Source of the DNA: Desulfobacterales bacterium
GTDB lineage: Bacteria > Desulfobacterota > DSM-4660 > Desulfatiglandales > B25-G16
Length of the DNA stretch: 17,572 nt
NCBI GenBank assembly: GCA_013375335.1
Contig: JABXJZ010000004.1
Coordinates: 1 to 17,572 of the forward strand
Direction: 5' to 3'
This document shows, piece after piece, positions 14,321 to 17,572 of this stretch; within the stretch, counting starts at the first letter, position 1, and every line of letters starts with the position of its first letter. The notes under the pieces were generated by a model. The model ran no database searches. It saw only the letters and a list, made by a program, of their open reading frames with translations, and was not told where the DNA came from. A program made the position numbers and the translations under genes.

Positions 14321-15267
14321 GCGCTACAACAACCCCTCTAAAACCAAAATTCGAAAGTTACCCGAGCTCAAATCCTACAACCCTGTTATTTTCTCAACAG
14401 TAGACCGTTATGATCTTCTATTAGATCCCGGTGAGCTGTACAAAAGGCTCCAAGGTTGACGTTCTGACTTTGCACCTCAAAGTACATGCTAAAGGTAGGA
14501 TTGTCAAGCCTAAAAGCACAAAATATTGTACTTCTCTACTTCTTCTTTCTATATGTAGTACAGTCTTCAACGCCCCGTCCCCTCCCTTACCCTAAAAAGC
14601 CGGTCATCGAGCTTGGGCTTACATCTCGGTGTCCAAAAAAACCCTTGCAGTAAGCCCTGACTTTTGGGGTTCAATCCCTACTGCCATACCCTAGTTACTG
14701 ATGGCTGTTTTTCCGGGTCTTGAATATGCTCTCCATGAATCTATTTGTTGTGGGAGAAGAGGTGAGCCTTGTGGAGGGTAAGTCTCCCGACAGAGGAAGC
14801 AAAGCCAAGGAATTCTGAGGAAATTTCTCAGCAAAGCGACATCTAAGTAAGGTAAAGGTTAGAAGAGAAGACTATTATCCATTATCATATTAAGACATGC
14901 CAATTCGTGATAACAACTGGACGTTGGCCCTATTTTGTGAACAAAAAAGCCCTATATTCTGAGGTCTTAGCCTCATTCCCTCCATCTAGGACGAGTATAT
15001 GAATAAATCGGATGCTGTAGTTGTACTTGCTTATGTGTTGCTCTCTTCAATGATTGGCCCGAGATCCATCTGTCTCAGTGTTTTGCCGGTGCTCCGGCAG
15101 AGCGACTGTTTCTTCTAACTGTATTCGATGGTTTCCATCCTAGGGTCAAGTCAACTAATTCCGATGCAAATCTATTATAATTGACATTTCGCCTGGACTG
15201 GTGAGTCCATCTTGTATTCGTCATTGCAACGGTTGACATTCGATCATGCAGGCTTTCTACGGAGAAC
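14321..15267. other. 947-bp region without a gene; structured segment near 14615-14684
   Basis: No credible gene is seen on either strand. It contains a possible minus-strand promoter for the ATPase gene (14479-14507) and a perfect 8-bp inverted repeat, GGGCTTAC (14615-14622) with GTAAGCCC (14650-14657). That repeat overlaps another pair, GCAGTA (14647-14652) with TACTGC (14679-14684). The interior holds a tRNA T-loop-like GGTTCAATCC, but no tRNA folds. 14880-15260 is AT-rich, with TTGACATT occurring twice (15181 and 15233) without matching -10 boxes. Confidence 0.5.
14479..14507 (-). promoter_or_regulatory. possible promoter for the ATPase-DUF2914 gene
   Basis: On the minus strand TTGACA (14502-14507, perfect), 17 bases, then a weak TACTTT (14479-14484, 3 of 6). 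It would start about 150 bases before the GTG start codon. Confidence 0.35.
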
Positions 15268-15651
15268 TTAGGTACGGCTTCCCTGGAATCGGCCCCTGAG
15301 GCCTCGAGTCTTCCAGGCGGACTCGGGGCAAAGTTCTTGACAGCATAAACATCTTATGCATCTCTCCTCGTTGATTCCCGGGAACTCATCCATTTGCATC
15401 GCCTTTGTCGGGCATCCCTCTACGCAGGTCTTGCATTTTTTGCAGAGCTTCTTATCAAGCACCAATTTGCTCCGGCTAATCGCCCCGAAGAACCCCCAGT
15501 TTATTAACCTGCTCAGAAACGTAAGGCGTTTAGCCCTCATCGGGAGCTTGAATGGAACCTCTTGGGGCTTTTCGCCTACAATCTCGATAGACTCAGTATC
15601 AATTGGCCCCAGGCCACCCTGAGAGGCATGTCTGATGTGATGGACCTCCGA
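15268..15651 (-). pseudogene. DUF362-type 4Fe-4S protein, C-terminal remnant
   Basis: The open frame encodes the C-terminal part of a DUF362-type ferredoxin protein. Residues before any start codon already look like the family: HHIRHASQGGLGPIDTESIE, then IVGEKPQEVPFKLP. Two 4Fe-4S motifs follow: C-x2-C-x2-C-x3-CP at KLCKKCKTCVEGCP, and the same at RCIRCLCCQELCP (with one extra Cys). Full DUF362 proteins have a large N-terminal domain of roughly 250-300 residues that is absent. The frame stays open only to 15706, and homology stops where the 3' end of the radical SAM gene begins. The only ATG (15538-15540, giving 90 residues) lies inside the conserved part and has no Shine-Dalgarno. I read it as a truncated gene. 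A small functional ferredoxin from that ATG is less likely. Confidence 0.75.
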
Positions 15652-15652
15652 A

Positions 15653-17191
15653 TCATTGTTCGAGGACGCCCTGCCTAACGGGTTCCTGAAGGCCCAACTC
15701 GATCATCTTGGCCGGGAGATCGGGTTTATGCGTCAGTGTTCTCCGACGGAAGGGACTGCTGAGCAGCTTAACTATATCGGACGTCTTCATATATCGACCA
15801 AGAGTGCGTACGAGCCTGTATGACTGGACCGGACGTCCGAAGATCCGACGGGCGAATAACAGAGCGTAACCTTTCATCCGCGCGCGGTTTACCACCTCAC
15901 TAGGTAACACGGTGGGGTCGATGTCGGAGCACTTGAACCATTTGTGCCAGTCACGCTCGTCGTCAATGATTCCGCGGTCAACATACTCCCGCCATAAAGG
16001 GGTGCCTCTGTAGGCGCAGAGGCGATTGAAGCCGAAGGTGTCCAGCTTCAGGCGTGCAGCAAATCGGAAGCTCTCCAAGATGTCCTCCTCGGTCTCGCCG
16101 GGCGAACCGATCAGGAAAAAACCGTGTACCCTATCAATCCCATGCCGCTTGGATTCACTGACCGCGTATTCAATTTGCGCCAGGGTCTGACTCTTTTTAA
16201 GCCGGTTAAGGACTTTTTGTGTGCCGGCCTCGACACCGAATGCTAGGAAGCTGCAGTTTGCCTTTTTCATGAGTGGCAGTCGATCGACTGCGGCCGAATC
16301 CACCCGACCCTCGCACCCCCAGTGAAACTTGAGCTTGCGCTCGATGATTCCACTGCAGATTGCGTTGATACGCTTGCGCTTGAGCAAAAAATGATCATCG
16401 GTAAGATAAATCGTGCAGTAGCCCATATCATTGAGCTGCTGCATTTCTCCCAGTACGTGCTCAGGCGAGCGGCAGCGCCATATGCCTTTGGACAGGAAAG
16501 GGATTTCGCAGTAGATGCAGCTAAAGGGGCACCCTCTCGAGGTCTGCATCGTACAGTATTTATCAAGCGAGAGAACTGCAGGGACGTCAAGCGGCAGGGA
16601 TTCAATGTAGTCGATTGGAAGACTGGTCCGGTCAGGGTATGGATATTTATCCAGGTTCCTGATGATGGGGCGCGGTTCGTTTTGAACGATTTCCTCACCG
16701 TTGCGCCAAACGAGACCTGCGACTGAGCCGGGATCATTCAGGCTGTTTAGATAATCCGGCAGAAGCTCCTCGCCCTCTCCCACCCCCACGAAGTCCACGT
16801 AGGTACAGTCTCTCAGGATGTGAGCTGCGTTCATGGAGGCAAATACGCCACCGATGATGATCGGCGTGTCAGGCGATGCCGACTTGAGCTGCTGGGCGAT
16901 TTTCTTCAGCGTAGGATAGGTTGTTGTCGATAGAAATGAAAGGGCGATCACATCAGGTCGTTCCTCTTTGACTGCCTGAGCAATGTGTTCTGCTTTCATG
17001 CGCGGGTGACACGTGTCAAACATCCGTACGTGGTGTCCATGTTGACGTACTGCCGGCGCGAGAGTTTGGATCCCGAGAGGAGGAAACGCAATCACCTTGA
17101 CGCGTTCTTTTCCTGATCTTGATCCATACAATTCATCCGGAAGTAAATGATAGAAATTTTCGTCTCGGACATATACCATGAAGACATTCAT
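15653..17191 (-). CDS. B12-binding-domain radical SAM protein
   Basis: A 512-residue radical SAM enzyme. The N-terminal half is a cobalamin-binding-like Rossmann domain (about 30-150: VIAFPPLGIQTLAPAVRQHG, DVIALSFLSTTTYPTL, IIIGGVFASMNAAHIL, VGVGEGEELL). The radical SAM core follows, with the 4Fe-4S site Cys221, Cys225 and Cys228 in RGCPFSCIYC and later strands including FLAFGVEAGTQKVLNRLKK and FFLIGSPGETEEDI. Relatives methylate or rearrange lipids, antibiotics, peptides or hopanoids, and the substrate here cannot be told. I chose ATG 17191 (AAAGGGG 6 bases upstream) over a TTG at 17221. The stop abuts the DUF362 remnant. A promoter-like TTGACA lies at 17331-17336, just after a terminator for a preceding minus-strand unit. 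Confidence 0.93.
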   Translation of the reverse strand: MNVFMVYVRDENFYHLLPDELYGSRSGKERVKVIAFPPLGIQTLAPAVRQHGHHVRMFDTCHPRMKAEHIAQAVKEERPDVIALSFLSTTTYPTLKKIAQQLKSASPDTPIIIGGVFASMNAAHILRDCTYVDFVGVGEGEELLPDYLNSLNDPGSVAGLVWRNGEEIVQNEPRPIIRNLDKYPYPDRTSLPIDYIESLPLDVPAVLSLDKYCTMQTSRGCPFSCIYCEIPFLSKGIWRCRSPEHVLGEMQQLNDMGYCTIYLTDDHFLLKRKRINAICSGIIERKLKFHWGCEGRVDSAAVDRLPLMKKANCSFLAFGVEAGTQKVLNRLKKSQTLAQIEYAVSESKRHGIDRVHGFFLIGSPGETEEDILESFRFAARLKLDTFGFNRLCAYRGTPLWREYVDRGIIDDERDWHKWFKCSDIDPTVLPSEVVNRARMKGYALLFARRIFGRPVQSYRLVRTLGRYMKTSDIVKLLSSPFRRRTLTHKPDLPAKMIELGLQEPVRQGVLEQ

Positions 17192-17298
17192 TGGGAACCC
17201 CTTTGCACCCAAGAACTTCAAATGCGATCGGTATCCCTACCCAAATGGGCCATGGCACAATTACCCATCATCCCATAGAATCCCGAGGCAAGTTATTG

Positions 17299-17336
17299 AT
17301 TATATTCGTAAATAGTAAACATATAGTCTATGTCAA
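17299..17336 (-). promoter_or_regulatory. promoter region of the radical SAM gene
   Basis: On the minus strand a perfect TTGACA (17331-17336) is followed after 16 bases by TATTTA, and 26 bases after it by a perfect TATAAT (17299-17304) with a poor -35 of its own. One or both -10 boxes may be used. Confidence 0.4.
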
Positions 17337-17349
17337 AGGTTAACAACGC

Positions 17350-17396
17350 AAAAAAGGCCTCCTCGGGACACAGTCGTGATGTCCATTGAAGGCCTT
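17350..17396 (-). terminator. rho-independent terminator, minus strand
   Basis: Reading the minus strand: AAGGCCT (17390-17396), inner stem GGACA (17380-17384) with TGTCC (17366-17370), then AGGCCTT (17354-17360) running into six T (17350-17355). It must serve a minus-strand transcript entering from the right, because the radical SAM gene starts downstream of it. Confidence 0.7.
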
Positions 17397-17572
17397 CTGA
17401 AAAGCCCTACTGATTACCTGCTCTCTATTTCTTCCCACTTCCTTTTAGCGAGTCACTAGAGCGGACTTAGGGTAATCAAAAAGTTAATGGTTGATGGTTC
17501 CCCCAAACCGGGTGGGTCAGTCATGGACCCGGGTGAGATATCTGCCTCACGCCTTATGGCGGTTCTGGACTT

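Larger units (their letters stand above)
17192..17572. other. intergenic region and possible edge of a further gene
   Basis: Contains the promoter region of the radical SAM gene, a minus-strand terminator, and 17456-17572, which is open on both strands to the window edge. The minus frame ends at a TAG (17456-17458), ahead of the terminator, and so could be the tail of a gene. The plus frame could start at ATG 17487 or 17523 and run off the edge. Neither shows a recognisable motif or a good Shine-Dalgarno. Confidence 0.4.

Noticed and set aside
14641..14690. tRNA 3'-end-like string (GGTTCAATCC followed by TACTGCCA)
   Set aside because: The T-stem has mismatches, no anticodon or D arm can be folded in the preceding 70 bases, and no CCA end follows. 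It is not a tRNA gene.
14765..14835. GCAAAGCC-containing segment reminiscent of a c-di-GMP (GEMM) riboswitch
   Set aside because: Only the short GCAAAGCC string matches. The other conserved half (GGGCAAACC) is absent, and there is no downstream gene in the right orientation.

Overview
The window looks like a chromosomal stretch from an uncultured anaerobic bacterium related to the Desulfobacterota (the former Deltaproteobacteria). This is inferred from gene content: a PxxKW-type cysteine-rich small protein, a URO-D-fold protein directly after an acyl-CoA dehydrogenase, a DUF362-type ferredoxin remnant, an ExeA-like ATPase joined to DUF2914, and a B12-binding radical SAM protein. There is no rRNA or convincing tRNA gene, no CRISPR array, and no recognisable transposase, integrase or phage gene.

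Layout. 1-1824 (+): the 3' part of an acyl-CoA dehydrogenase gene, then a URO-D-superfamily protein, probably one operon. 1832-4878 (-): a secreted TPR-AMIN-Amidase_3 cell-wall amidase, a 344-bp gap, then a HIT (Ap4A phosphorylase-like) gene paired with a YfcE-type phosphoesterase. 5105-6475 (+): a divergent PurD-like ATP-grasp enzyme. It starts from a strong sigma70-type promoter that lies back to back with the promoter of the phosphoesterase/HIT pair. 6501-6950 (-): a stand-alone IscU/NifU-type Fe-S scaffold. 7269-8459 (+): a YjbQ-family protein and a SIRT6-like sirtuin. 8850-9125 (+): the PxxKW protein behind its own promoter.

9147-12128 (-): FxsA downstream of two tandem, paralogous secreted DUF4139 proteins. 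The two DUF4139 genes overlap by ATGA and start from a near-consensus promoter surrounded by inverted repeats. 12797-14320 (-): an AAA ATPase, transmembrane, DUF2914 fusion. 14321-15267: almost 1 kb with no gene but with structured sequence. 15268-15651 (-): the C-terminal remnant of a DUF362 ferredoxin gene, butted against the 3' end of a B12-binding radical SAM gene (15653-17191, -). A clear minus-strand terminator sits upstream of that gene, so another minus-strand transcript should enter from beyond the right edge.

Most genes are housekeeping or envelope functions in short transcription units, and I do not see one integrated new system. The parts most worth following up are the DUF4139 pair with its unusual promoter region, the ATPase-DUF2914 fusion, the SIRT6-type sirtuin beside YjbQ, the divergent PurD-like enzyme, the URO-D protein with an altered metal site, and the DUF362 gene truncation.
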